Shown: positions 35,797-43,384 of the stretch, in pieces
How positions within the stretch are numbered: the first letter of the stretch is position 1
Layout: each line of letters opens with the position of its first letter
Source: JAQVIJ01 sp041287365
GTDB taxonomy: Bacteria; Desulfobacterota; Dissulfuribacteria; Dissulfuribacterales; DYLC01
NCBI GenBank assembly: GCA_041287365.1
Contig: JBEULL010000017.1
Span: 193,033-257,032 of the forward strand
Length of the DNA: 64,000 nt
Direction: 5' to 3'
Position numbers and translations under genes: made by a program
The notes under the pieces: generated by a model
The model's input: only the letters and a program-made list of their open reading frames with translations
Database searches by the model: none
Told to the model about the DNA's origin: nothing

Positions 35797-36440
35797 TGCG
35801 CCAGAGGCTTACTGAAATATATGAAAGGCTTTTTCAACACTTCGGACCGCAGGACTGGTGGCCGGGGGAGACGTCGTTCGAGGTCTGTGTCGGCGCCATT
35901 CTCACTCAGAATACCAGTTGGCAGAATGTCAAAAAGGCCATCGACAACCTGAAAGCCGCAGATATCTTGAGCTCTCATGCCATGTTTCGCATGTCTGAAT
36001 CCAGTCTTGCAGAGCTGATTCGGCCTGCTGGTTATTACAATATCAAGGCAAACCGTCTTAAGGCATTTATAACTTTCCTGACACAGGAATTTCGAGGCGA
36101 CCTCGATGCCATGTTTAAGACGCCACTTGAAGAACTCAGGAATCGTCTCCTGTCCATTCGGGGAATCGGACCTGAGACAGCGGACAGCATTCTGCTCTAT
36201 GGTGGGAGGCTTCCCACCTTTGTGGTGGATGCCTACACCCTGAGGGCGCTTTCCAGACACGGTTTGATCTTCGAAGACGCCACATACGAGGACGTGCGCG
36301 GCATGTTTATGGACAACCTGCCGATTGATGTGCAATTATATAATGAATTCCATGCGTTATGGGTGGCTCTGGGGAAACGCTACTGTAAAAAGACACGGCC
36401 TCTGTGCAGCGGCTGCCCCCTTTTTGACTCCAAACAATAG
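35796..36440 (+). CDS. Endonuclease III-like DNA glycosylase (HhH-GPD, MagIII-type)
   Basis: 214 residues. The helix-hairpin-helix reads RLLSIRGIGPETADSILLY and the conserved aspartate is in TFVVDAYTLRAL. The catalytic lysine of Nth (in LPGVGRKTA) is replaced by glutamate (GIGPETA), as in monofunctional MagIII-like glycosylases. The C-terminal cluster has CKKTRPLCSGC, three of the four cysteines of a 4Fe-4S site; the fourth is absent at the short C-terminus. It probably removes alkylated or mismatched bases. It follows the small membrane gene by overlap. Confidence 0.85.
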   Translation: MRQRLTEIYERLFQHFGPQDWWPGETSFEVCVGAILTQNTSWQNVKKAIDNLKAADILSSHAMFRMSESSLAELIRPAGYYNIKANRLKAFITFLTQEFRGDLDAMFKTPLEELRNRLLSIRGIGPETADSILLYGGRLPTFVVDAYTLRALSRHGLIFEDATYEDVRGMFMDNLPIDVQLYNEFHALWVALGKRYCKKTRPLCSGCPLFDSKQ

Positions 36441-36494
36441 GGTAATTCCCAATAGGTAACCCTTCTCTTGTGCTCGGCATCTGTGGCCTATGGC

Positions 36495-37397
36495 CTATGG
36501 TCGTTGCCGCCATTGGAACTGCAGGGCCTTGAATCTGCACGCATCCACACAATCTCCACAGTTCCAGCAATATATGGATGCACCTTCGCCCTGTGAGGGT
36601 TCGAGGCCCAGGGGACAGGCCCTGTCGCACTGTCTACATTTTGTGCATGCAGCCTCATTCTGTCGCACTTGAAGCCGTCTTTTAGCGCCCAAAAGGGCCA
36701 GAAGCCCACCCAATGGGCACAGATATCTGCAATAAAATCTACGTGTTATAAGATTCAGCGTGAGCACGATGAGAATGATAAGTCCCTCAATGGCCACTGT
36801 ATGAAAGAAGACCAAAAGCATCAGCTCTCTGCCCACCAGTCCAGGAGGCGACAGAAACACGAAAAGCGGGGCCCCCATCACCATGGCCAGAACCACCTCC
36901 AACAAAAGTGCCAACCACAGCACATAGCGCGGTAGCAGCCAGATATCCTTTCGCACTACCCTGGCAAAAACAGCGGTAAGTCTGTCCACAATGCCTGAAA
37001 GAAAGTTTATGGGGCAGATCCATCCACAAAAGACCCTGCCGAGCAAAAAGGCCAGAAGCGCCGGCAAAAGCATGCCGATTACGAGCGGCAGATAGATTAC
37101 CTTGGAGACCAATATGCTCTCCAAACCCTCGAGCGGAGACACGAACCAGAGCCTTCCTATGCCAAGGGATTGATACCACCCTTGCACGAAATTTATATGC
37201 AAGTAGTAGTTCAGAAAGGGGTTAACGAGAATGAGGAGAAAGGCCAGGCTTTGGATAGAGAAGCGAATCTTTCCCCAGGATATTTTTTCTAAAGCGCCAT
37301 TGCTGTTTTGAGGGAGATCGGCGGGTTTCTTAAGGCCTTGTATTCTGATCTCTGAGCCAAGCCCTGAGACATTTGAGGAAATGTGTGTCTGGTTCAT
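36495..37397 (-). CDS. napH: Quinol-oxidising ferredoxin membrane protein NapH
   Basis: 300 residues. Four membrane helices, two CxxxCP motifs in the loops (GRVFCGWICPINFLSGIVD and RFYCRYLCPLGGLLAL) and a C-terminal pair of 4Fe-4S sites (CTKCRQCDRACPLG and CWNCGDCVDACR). This is the NapH pattern. NapH passes electrons from quinol with NapG towards the periplasmic nitrate reductase. The start overlaps the napG stop (ATGA). It is the last gene of the nrf-nap operon and converges with the glycosylase gene. Confidence 0.93.
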   Translation of the reverse strand: MNQTHISSNVSGLGSEIRIQGLKKPADLPQNSNGALEKISWGKIRFSIQSLAFLLILVNPFLNYYLHINFVQGWYQSLGIGRLWFVSPLEGLESILVSKVIYLPLVIGMLLPALLAFLLGRVFCGWICPINFLSGIVDRLTAVFARVVRKDIWLLPRYVLWLALLLEVVLAMVMGAPLFVFLSPPGLVGRELMLLVFFHTVAIEGLIILIVLTLNLITRRFYCRYLCPLGGLLALLGAKRRLQVRQNEAACTKCRQCDRACPLGLEPSQGEGASIYCWNCGDCVDACRFKALQFQWRQRP

Positions 37398-37990
37398 ACC
37401 CTGGCTCCGCTGTAAATGGGTTCTATATTTATGGCCTTTTTGCCTGCTTCGGTGCTTACAGGGCAGCTATGCACACAGATGCCGCAGCCTGTGCAGGCCT
37501 TTTCGTCGATCACCGGCCTGAATTCATCGAGCCGAATAGCCTGCTCTTTGTATGGACAGACGTTATAACAGGTATGGCACAAGAATTCTCCCTTCCATGT
37601 GACACATCGCATACGATCTATGACCGCAAGACCCATTCGAGTCTCGTTCTTGGCTATGGGCAGCAGAGTACCGGTGGGGCAGACCTCTACGCATTTCATG
37701 CACAGGTAGCATGGAATCTCCATTGCAAAGACCATTGGAGTTCCGGCATAGACTCCGTATTTAATGCTCAATGGCCGAATGGAGCGATATGGGCAGACCT
37801 CCACGCATCTTCCACAGCGAATACATTTGCCCACGAATATATCCTCCTTTACTGCACCAGGAGGTCTGAGCATATTGGTGGCAACAGGTGAGCGGAAAAG
37901 GGAAGTGGCCCTGGCTTTTTGCGGTGTCAGCAGAAAGCAACTCACAACGGCCAGACCGCTGCTTAAAAAGTCTCTTCTAGACATGCTCAT
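37394..37990 (-). CDS. napG: Tat-exported iron-sulfur protein NapG
   Basis: 198 residues. The Tat signal is SRRDFLSSGLAVVSCFLL. Four 4Fe-4S clusters are indicated by CIRCGRCVEVCP, CYLCMKCVEVCP, CHTCYNVCP and CTGCGICVHSCP. NapG works with NapH on the periplasmic face. The start overlaps the napD stop by ATGA. Confidence 0.94.
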   Translation of the reverse strand: MSMSRRDFLSSGLAVVSCFLLTPQKARATSLFRSPVATNMLRPPGAVKEDIFVGKCIRCGRCVEVCPYRSIRPLSIKYGVYAGTPMVFAMEIPCYLCMKCVEVCPTGTLLPIAKNETRMGLAVIDRMRCVTWKGEFLCHTCYNVCPYKEQAIRLDEFRPVIDEKACTGCGICVHSCPVSTEAGKKAINIEPIYSGARV

Positions 37991-38226
37991 GGGCAGACCT
38001 CGTCCTCGACGTTTAGATATGTGACTGACACGGAAAGCACTCCGGGCTGCTGTTGAAGCTCATGTTGCGCTTGTTCTATCTCCTTGGATGTCTTGGACTC
38101 TACCACCGCTACTATGTTGTCTTCGTTCCATCCGTATATTTCTATGCCTTTCAATGTGGAGATGGCCTGTGCGGCCTGGTGCATAAATTGAGGCTCTACT
38201 CCTATCACAAGACCGGCTATGGGCAT
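37987..38226 (-). CDS. napD: NapA maturation chaperone NapD
   Basis: 79 residues from ATG 38226 with AAAGGAGG upstream; the longer frame to 38292 has no ribosome site. The start PIAGLVIGVEPQFMHQAAQA and the ferredoxin-like alternating strand and helix pattern are those of NapD. The chaperone binds the NapA twin-arginine signal. It overlaps napG. A 92-base gap holding a strong hairpin separates it from napA. Confidence 0.85.
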   Translation of the reverse strand: MPIAGLVIGVEPQFMHQAAQAISTLKGIEIYGWNEDNIVAVVESKTSKEIEQAQHELQQQPGVLSVSVTYLNVEDEVCP

Positions 38227-38278
38227 GGTATTCCTCCTTTTGTACAGGGTGCAGCAAAAAACGCTTGTCTTGTAACCT

Positions 38279-38306
38279 GTAAGGGCAGGCACAAGGCCTG
38301 CCTTAC
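38279..38306. repeat. Palindromic hairpin between napA and napD (REP-like)
   Basis: GTAAGGGCAGGC and GCCTGCCTTAC face each other around a 5-base loop, with one bulged G. There is no T-run, so it is more likely an mRNA-stabilising or processing hairpin, or a REP-like element, than a terminator. No second copy was found in the window. Confidence 0.7.
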
Positions 38307-38318
38307 ATCGTCAGAGAA

Positions 38319-40712
38319 TTACATGGTCACTACAAAGGGTTTCAATGCCTGTGGCCCGGCAACACGTTTTATGCGGCAGGCGCATATCTTGAACTCGGGT
38401 TCCTTGGAGTTGGCATCGAATGCATCCTTGGTGACCTTGTTGATCATGCGATCTTCGTACATGTCGTGCCAATACACGAAGACCATGCCCTCGATGGGGC
38501 CTTCATAGACTTTGGCTGGCAGCAGGCACTTACCACGCCTTGACTCCACCTCCACCATGTCGTTGGGCGCTATACTCAGCTTTTGTGCGTCCTTTGGGTG
38601 AATTTCCACAAAGGCATAGGGGTTGGCGCGCATGAGTTCCGGAATGCGGCCGGTCATGCTGGATGTATGCCAGTGGTCTATGATGCGGCCGGTGGAGAGA
38701 TATATGGGATATTCTGCATCCGGCTCCTCGGCGGCAGGCTTGTATGGCCGCAGCCAGATATAGAGTTTGCGGTCAGGTCTGGCGTAAAATTGATACGGCT
38801 TGTCGTCCTTGGCCTCTTTGTCCGCCATGGGGTCAGAACCTCTCAGGAATTTGGTCACAGTGCCGCCTTTAAGGGCGAATTCCTCTGTGGGCGCAGGCCA
38901 CTGAACGCCATCAGGCATCTTGCTCAGCACCTCATAGGTGGCCCCGCGCAGGTCGTTGTCCTGATTGGCTGTGATTTTCTGGCTGTATTCCGTCCAGATG
39001 GCCTTGGGCAGGTCATAGTCCTCGTGGAGTCCTACAAACGGCTCTACACACTTGGCGATGACCGGATCGTTCAACTCCTTCGCCAGTTTCAAGGCCCACT
39101 CGCGCACCATCCACACCTCCGGTTTTGCCTCACCCGGTGGATTGACCGCCTTTGGAGTGAGCTGGCTTCGGCGCTCCGTGCAGCCATAGACACCTGTCTT
39201 TTCAAAATGGAATGCGGCAGGCAGTATGAGGTTGGCCAGTTCTGTGGTGCGAGTGGGAAAGATGTCGGAGACCATGACGAACACATCTTCTCTGGCCATG
39301 CCTTTTCTGTAGATTTCCATGTTGGGCAGGCTCTGGGCCGGACTGGTACAATTGATCCAGATGGCTTTGATCTTGCCTTCGTTTACTGCTTGAAACATTG
39401 CCACAGTATGTAGGCCTGGTTTGGGCGGAATGCGACCTGCCGGAACCCCCCACAGTTCTTCTATTTGAGCACGGGCCTTTTCATTGTCCACAGCCCGATG
39501 ACCCGGCAGAAGATGGCACAGACCGCCTGCCTCGCGTACCCCCCCGCACGCATTGGGCTGGCCTGTGAGAGACAGGCTGTCAGCCCCTGGTTTACAGAGC
39601 TGGCCGGTCAGAATGTGCAGGTTGTGCACCATGTTATTGGCCCATACGCCGTGAAGGCGCTGGTTCAGACCCATTGTCCACATGCTGACAGTGGCGCCGG
39701 ATTGGGCAAAGCTACGGGCTACCTTTCGAATCAGGTCGGGTGTGACGTTCCCACCGCATATCTTGGATGCCTTTTCCGGCGTATAATCCGCTAAAAACGC
39801 CTTGTATGCCTCAAAATCTACTGTTTCAGGCCCTTTTTCGCCCTGTTTTTTAAATGCTGCATAATCCTTCAAAAAGTTTTCGTCATAGAGCCTTTCTTCA
39901 ATTATCACATAGGCCATGGCGTTCAAGAGGGCCAGGTCAGTGCCTGGTTTGAACTGAACGTGCATGTCGGCTATGCGTGAGGTGGGAGATATGCGCGGAT
40001 CTACGTTTATGACCGTGACCTCTTTGGGGTTGTCCAGCTTGCGTCGCATCACCCTTCTGAAAACAACAGGATGTGCCTCGGCCATATTGCTTCCGATGAT
40101 GAAGAAACACCGGGCCTTTTCTATGTTGGCATAGCCGCCGATGGGTTCATCCGCACCAAAAGAGGTCATGTATCCTACTGCGGCGCTGGCCATGCAGAGC
40201 CTTGGATTGCCCTCTACGTTGTTGGTGCGAAGCCCTGCGCGAAAGACCTTCTGAAATAGATATGTCTCCTCGGTCTGAGCCTGACCTGAGCCGTAATATG
40301 CCACCGAGTCGTTGCCGTTGGCTTTAACTGCCTTGGCGAATTCCTTTGCCGCTATATCCAGGGCCTGATCCCAGGGGATTTCTTTGAATTTATCGGTCTT
40401 TTTGGCACGATACAGGGGTTTTTTGAGGCGGTCAGGGTGTCCCATCACTTTATAAAAGAGCATACCCTTCATACACAGATAGCCCAAGTTAGTGCGGGAA
40501 TCGGCCACTCCGCGAATTACCACAGGTTTTCCATTCTTGAGCCCAAGGTCTACACGGCAGCCTGTGCCGCACAGGCGGCAGGTGCCGCGCACCCATTTGT
40601 CTGCCTCTGCCTCTGCAAACGCCCTGTCCATCTTAAATGGCAGGTTCATGCCCACGAAAGATGCGGCTGTTATGGCAGCGCTTCTTTTTATAAATTCTCT
40701 ACGAGTAAGCAT
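38319..40712 (-). CDS. napA: Periplasmic nitrate reductase catalytic subunit NapA
   Basis: 797 residues. The Tat signal TRREFIKRSAAI leads to the periplasm. The 4Fe-4S site is CRLCGTGCRVDLG with the later LCMKGM. The molybdenum ligand is the cysteine in NPRLCMASAAVG (about residue 172), which makes it NapA-like and not a selenocysteine formate dehydrogenase. The C-terminal MopB-binding domain reads YPIYLSTGRIIDHWHTSSMTGR. It reduces nitrate to nitrite with a bis-MGD cofactor. It follows napM by 14 bases; napD-G-H lie downstream. Confidence 0.94.
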   Translation of the reverse strand: MLTRREFIKRSAAITAASFVGMNLPFKMDRAFAEAEADKWVRGTCRLCGTGCRVDLGLKNGKPVVIRGVADSRTNLGYLCMKGMLFYKVMGHPDRLKKPLYRAKKTDKFKEIPWDQALDIAAKEFAKAVKANGNDSVAYYGSGQAQTEETYLFQKVFRAGLRTNNVEGNPRLCMASAAVGYMTSFGADEPIGGYANIEKARCFFIIGSNMAEAHPVVFRRVMRRKLDNPKEVTVINVDPRISPTSRIADMHVQFKPGTDLALLNAMAYVIIEERLYDENFLKDYAAFKKQGEKGPETVDFEAYKAFLADYTPEKASKICGGNVTPDLIRKVARSFAQSGATVSMWTMGLNQRLHGVWANNMVHNLHILTGQLCKPGADSLSLTGQPNACGGVREAGGLCHLLPGHRAVDNEKARAQIEELWGVPAGRIPPKPGLHTVAMFQAVNEGKIKAIWINCTSPAQSLPNMEIYRKGMAREDVFVMVSDIFPTRTTELANLILPAAFHFEKTGVYGCTERRSQLTPKAVNPPGEAKPEVWMVREWALKLAKELNDPVIAKCVEPFVGLHEDYDLPKAIWTEYSQKITANQDNDLRGATYEVLSKMPDGVQWPAPTEEFALKGGTVTKFLRGSDPMADKEAKDDKPYQFYARPDRKLYIWLRPYKPAAEEPDAEYPIYLSTGRIIDHWHTSSMTGRIPELMRANPYAFVEIHPKDAQKLSIAPNDMVEVESRRGKCLLPAKVYEGPIEGMVFVYWHDMYEDRMINKVTKDAFDANSKEPEFKICACRIKRVAGPQALKPFVVTM

Positions 40713-40726
40713 GGTTTTCCCCTCCT

Positions 40727-41110
40727 TTATTTAGAGACCTGAAACCGGTGTGCTTTATGACACTGCCAACAGGGTTTGTTCTCTGAATGACCGAAAGCCT
40801 CGGCATGACATACGGCGCAACGGTTTACGTCAGGCACTGTCTGCATGTTTTCAAATGTGCCATGACACTGATAACATTTTACATTTCCGATGCCGTGCAC
40901 TGATTCGAACCACTCCTGGTATATCTTGGGAGTGGATGTTTTGTGGCACTCGTGACATGGCATAAGCTTGTCCTGCTCGGTCACCGCGGGATGTGTGCCC
41001 GTTTTTGTAACAGCCTGTTTTTGGGCTTGTGCTGAAAAAGCGAGGAAAGACAGGCCGATTGCCAGACAACCAGCCAGAAATACGCCTTGTTTTCTGTTTG
41101 TAACATACAT
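40727..41110 (-). CDS. napM: Tetraheme c-type cytochrome NapM
   Basis: 127 residues from ATG 41110, five bases after GGAGGCGG. A signal peptide (GVFLAGCLAIGLSFLAFSAQA) precedes four haem sites: CHECH, CYQCH, CAVCH and CWQCH. NapM is the name used for the small multihaem cytochrome preceding napA in Desulfovibrio nap clusters. It probably carries electrons to NapA in the periplasm. A 121-base hairpin-rich gap separates it from nrfA. Confidence 0.8.
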   Translation of the reverse strand: MYVTNRKQGVFLAGCLAIGLSFLAFSAQAQKQAVTKTGTHPAVTEQDKLMPCHECHKTSTPKIYQEWFESVHGIGNVKCYQCHGTFENMQTVPDVNRCAVCHAEAFGHSENKPCWQCHKAHRFQVSK

Positions 41111-41133
41111 AACCGCCTCCCGAAGAATGATGA

Positions 41134-41173
41134 GGGAAGTCCAAAAAATAAAGAACAATTTTTGGGACTTCCC
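41134..41173 (-). promoter_or_regulatory. Stem-loop between nrfA and napM
   Basis: GGGAAGTCC (41134-41142) pairs with GGACTTCCC (41165-41173). The A/T-runs inside can extend the stem. It lies 24 bases before the napM start, so it may protect or process the napM-napA part of the transcript, or attenuate it. Confidence 0.65.
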
Positions 41174-41186
41174 ATGAAAGAGAAGT

Positions 41187-41214
41187 GGAAGGACGGGTGT
41201 TATGCCGCCCTTCC
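41187..41214 (-). promoter_or_regulatory. Stem-loop just after nrfA
   Basis: GGAAGGGCGG pairs with CCGTCCTTCC with one mismatch around a short loop. It starts 17 bases after the nrfA stop, and a weak pyrimidine stretch follows. It could be a leaky terminator. Confidence 0.5.
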
Positions 41215-41231
41215 AAATTTAGGCCCGATGA

Positions 41232-42695
41232 TTACAGCCTGTCCTGTGTTCCGAACGGGTCCTTGAGCTCCTGCTCGGGCTTGAAGTTCAGTTTTTTGTC
41301 TCCCCGATTGTTTAGATACTTGGGCAGCTCCAGATCGATCTTTTCTGGCACAGCCACTCCTGCCTTGGCCAGGGCATCCCGCAAAAGCACCTCTGCCTTA
41401 AAGCCGAAGGTGGTGGCATCACCTGCCATGCGCATGGCCTCGGGCGGGTTGTGAAAGCCCAGTGAGTTCTCAGCGCCCAGGAAGATGGTACGGTAGAAGG
41501 CCTCCAGATAAAGATCCTTGGCCTTGTCGTAAGCGGCCTGGTCTATGTTTTTGCCTTCTTCCTTGGCCTTGTTGGCCATCTCGAAGAGTTTGGCAACGGT
41601 TGCCGTCTGATAGCCTGCTCGAATTATGAGAGATGCGGTGTGATCCTGTATCTCGAATACCTGCTGACGCAGCCATTCCGGGCTTTCGGCATGGCACTGT
41701 ACGCAGCCCTTGAGGTCGTTCTTAAGCGGACTCATGATGCGGTGATCCGAGACCTTGGCCGTCCCCACCTTTGTGTAGGGCATGTGGCAGTCAGGACAGG
41801 AGACGCCGGCGTTCCAGTGCACGCTGTTATTGGAGTAGAGCTCGAACTCGGGATGGCGAATGTATGCGACTTTGAAGCCGGTCACAGCCTGTTTCCATTC
41901 CAGATAGGCGGGATCGCTTTTCATGACCTTGATGATGTTTTCGATGGAGATATTGCCCATCTTGCTGCCCTGCCATGGAAAGAACACCCCTTCGCTTTTC
42001 ATGTCCTTGTCCTTGTTTATTATATATGTGACATGACACTGGGCGCAGACCAGGCTTCGCATTTGAGTATGCGTGACATTTTTGGGGTCGGTTCCCATGG
42101 CCTGAAGGGCCTTGACCAGCGTAAATCCGCGAGAAAGATGCAGTGACATGTCTTTGTTGTCATGACAATCGATGCAGGCCGCCCCCAGTTCCCTATGTTT
42201 TTCAGGTATCTTTGCCCATACTTCTTTATACGGTTTGGCGTAGTAATCCTTGCCCATCTCCTTTTCCAATGAAGGGGCATACGGGGTTTTGCAGGTGAGA
42301 CAGACGCCCCCTGCCTTCAACCTGGACTGGTCGATATCCAATTGATCTTTTATCATATACCAGTGCCCGCGCGGCTCGTTGTATTCTATGCCGAATCCCC
42401 AGCCTTTGAAGAGCAGGGCCATGAATGGATACTCCGAGAGCTTGTCGTATATGATCTTATCCGTGTCCCAGCCTTTCTTCCACTTGCTTTTGCCGGCAGG
42501 TGTAGGTTCCTGCGTCTCTTTCCAGAGTTCATATTCTATGGGGAATGCCTTGCCCCACGCCTCGGGGTCGATCTCGTTGTCTGCGATCTTGACCGGTCTG
42601 ACCGCCTCTGTTTTAGGTGGTTCGCTGCATGCGCCCATTAACATACCGGCCAAAAGCCCTGTTCCAACCATCAAAACCGTCTGCCATTTCTTCAT
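41232..42695 (-). CDS. nrfA: Cytochrome c nitrite reductase NrfA (lipoprotein)
   Basis: 487 residues. The N-terminus ends with a lipobox (LLAGMLMGAC), so the enzyme is tethered to the membrane. The active-site haem motif is CLTCK (about residue 132), where lysine replaces histidine. Four bis-His haem sites follow: CIDCH, CAQCH, CPDCH and CVQCH. It catalyses the six-electron reduction of nitrite to ammonia. It follows nrfH by 20 bases, with a ribosome site. Confidence 0.96.
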   Translation of the reverse strand: MKKWQTVLMVGTGLLAGMLMGACSEPPKTEAVRPVKIADNEIDPEAWGKAFPIEYELWKETQEPTPAGKSKWKKGWDTDKIIYDKLSEYPFMALLFKGWGFGIEYNEPRGHWYMIKDQLDIDQSRLKAGGVCLTCKTPYAPSLEKEMGKDYYAKPYKEVWAKIPEKHRELGAACIDCHDNKDMSLHLSRGFTLVKALQAMGTDPKNVTHTQMRSLVCAQCHVTYIINKDKDMKSEGVFFPWQGSKMGNISIENIIKVMKSDPAYLEWKQAVTGFKVAYIRHPEFELYSNNSVHWNAGVSCPDCHMPYTKVGTAKVSDHRIMSPLKNDLKGCVQCHAESPEWLRQQVFEIQDHTASLIIRAGYQTATVAKLFEMANKAKEEGKNIDQAAYDKAKDLYLEAFYRTIFLGAENSLGFHNPPEAMRMAGDATTFGFKAEVLLRDALAKAGVAVPEKIDLELPKYLNNRGDKKLNFKPEQELKDPFGTQDRL

Positions 42696-42715
42696 ATTTC
42701 ATCTCCTTTCGTAAA

Positions 42716-43156
42716 TTAAATTGTATCCCTCATTCCTGAATAGCGATGAGTGATGCGTTTATGACAACTCCAGCACTGCCGATCCTTTTGAATGTGCGCC
42801 ACTGCCTCGGCATGGCAGCGAATGCAGTTGGCCTGCAATACCTCCTTGGCATGCTCGGATGCATGTATTTCGTCCGGCACTCGGCCTGAATGAAATACAT
42901 ACATATCCTTCATGCCGTCCAAAGACTTCCAGACATAATAGGCTGCCTGGTTTTGATGAGGCAGATGGCATTCCACACACCACTTTCGACTGTGTGCGCC
43001 CGCCTTGCCCCAGGCAGTGTACTCCGCCTCCATGACGTGACAGGATGCGCAATACACGGGCTCACTGGTCTTGGCCATGATCTTAGGAACAGTCATCAGC
43101 ATGACCAACCCTGCAATGGCCGCCAAAATAACACCTGCGGTTAAATAGACCTTCAT
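42716..43156 (-). CDS. nrfH: Tetraheme quinol dehydrogenase NrfH
   Basis: 146 residues from ATG 43156, directly after GAAAGGAGGAAGG; the longer frame to 43240 is unlikely. One N-terminal membrane anchor (LTAGVILAAIAGLVMLM) is followed by YCASCHVM, the methionine-ligated haem typical of NrfH, and the sites CVECH, CIRCH and CWSCH. It takes electrons from menaquinol for NrfA. It opens the nrfHA-napMADGH operon. NapC is absent from the cluster, so NrfH might serve both enzymes (inference). Confidence 0.93.
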   Translation of the reverse strand: MKVYLTAGVILAAIAGLVMLMTVPKIMAKTSEPVYCASCHVMEAEYTAWGKAGAHSRKWCVECHLPHQNQAAYYVWKSLDGMKDMYVFHSGRVPDEIHASEHAKEVLQANCIRCHAEAVAHIQKDRQCWSCHKRITHRYSGMRDTI

Positions 43157-43310
43157 GCCTTCCTCCTTTCGTGAAAATATGGAATAAAAAGAGACAAAAA
43201 CGCATTCCACCTCCCTTATCATGTTTTTTAAGACATACATCTGTTATGAGCCATCATAATATGACAATGAGTAAATGTGTGTTTAATGGAGTTGCGTGCT
43301 CGTTAAAGAT

Positions 43311-43326
43311 GTTACAAGGTTGTAAC
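43311..43326. promoter_or_regulatory. Inverted repeat upstream of nrfH, possible operator
   Basis: GTTACAA-GG-TTGTAAC, a 7-base arm dyad with 2-base centre, about 155 bases upstream of the nrfH start and 60 bases from the radA end. Crp/Fnr-type regulators often use such 16-base dyads, but the regulator cannot be named. The surrounding 228 bases (43157-43384) hold no other gene. Confidence 0.45.
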
Positions 43327-43384
43327 GGAAGCATGTGCAAAAGAAGGGTGTTCAGGCCTGTAAAACTGAGTGATTTGGAGTGAT

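Noticed and set aside
36440..36494. GGGTAATTCCC...GGTAACCC as a bidirectional terminator between the glycosylase gene and napH
   Set aside because: The arms do not pair in the correct orientation (GGGTAA against TAACCC), and no T-run follows.
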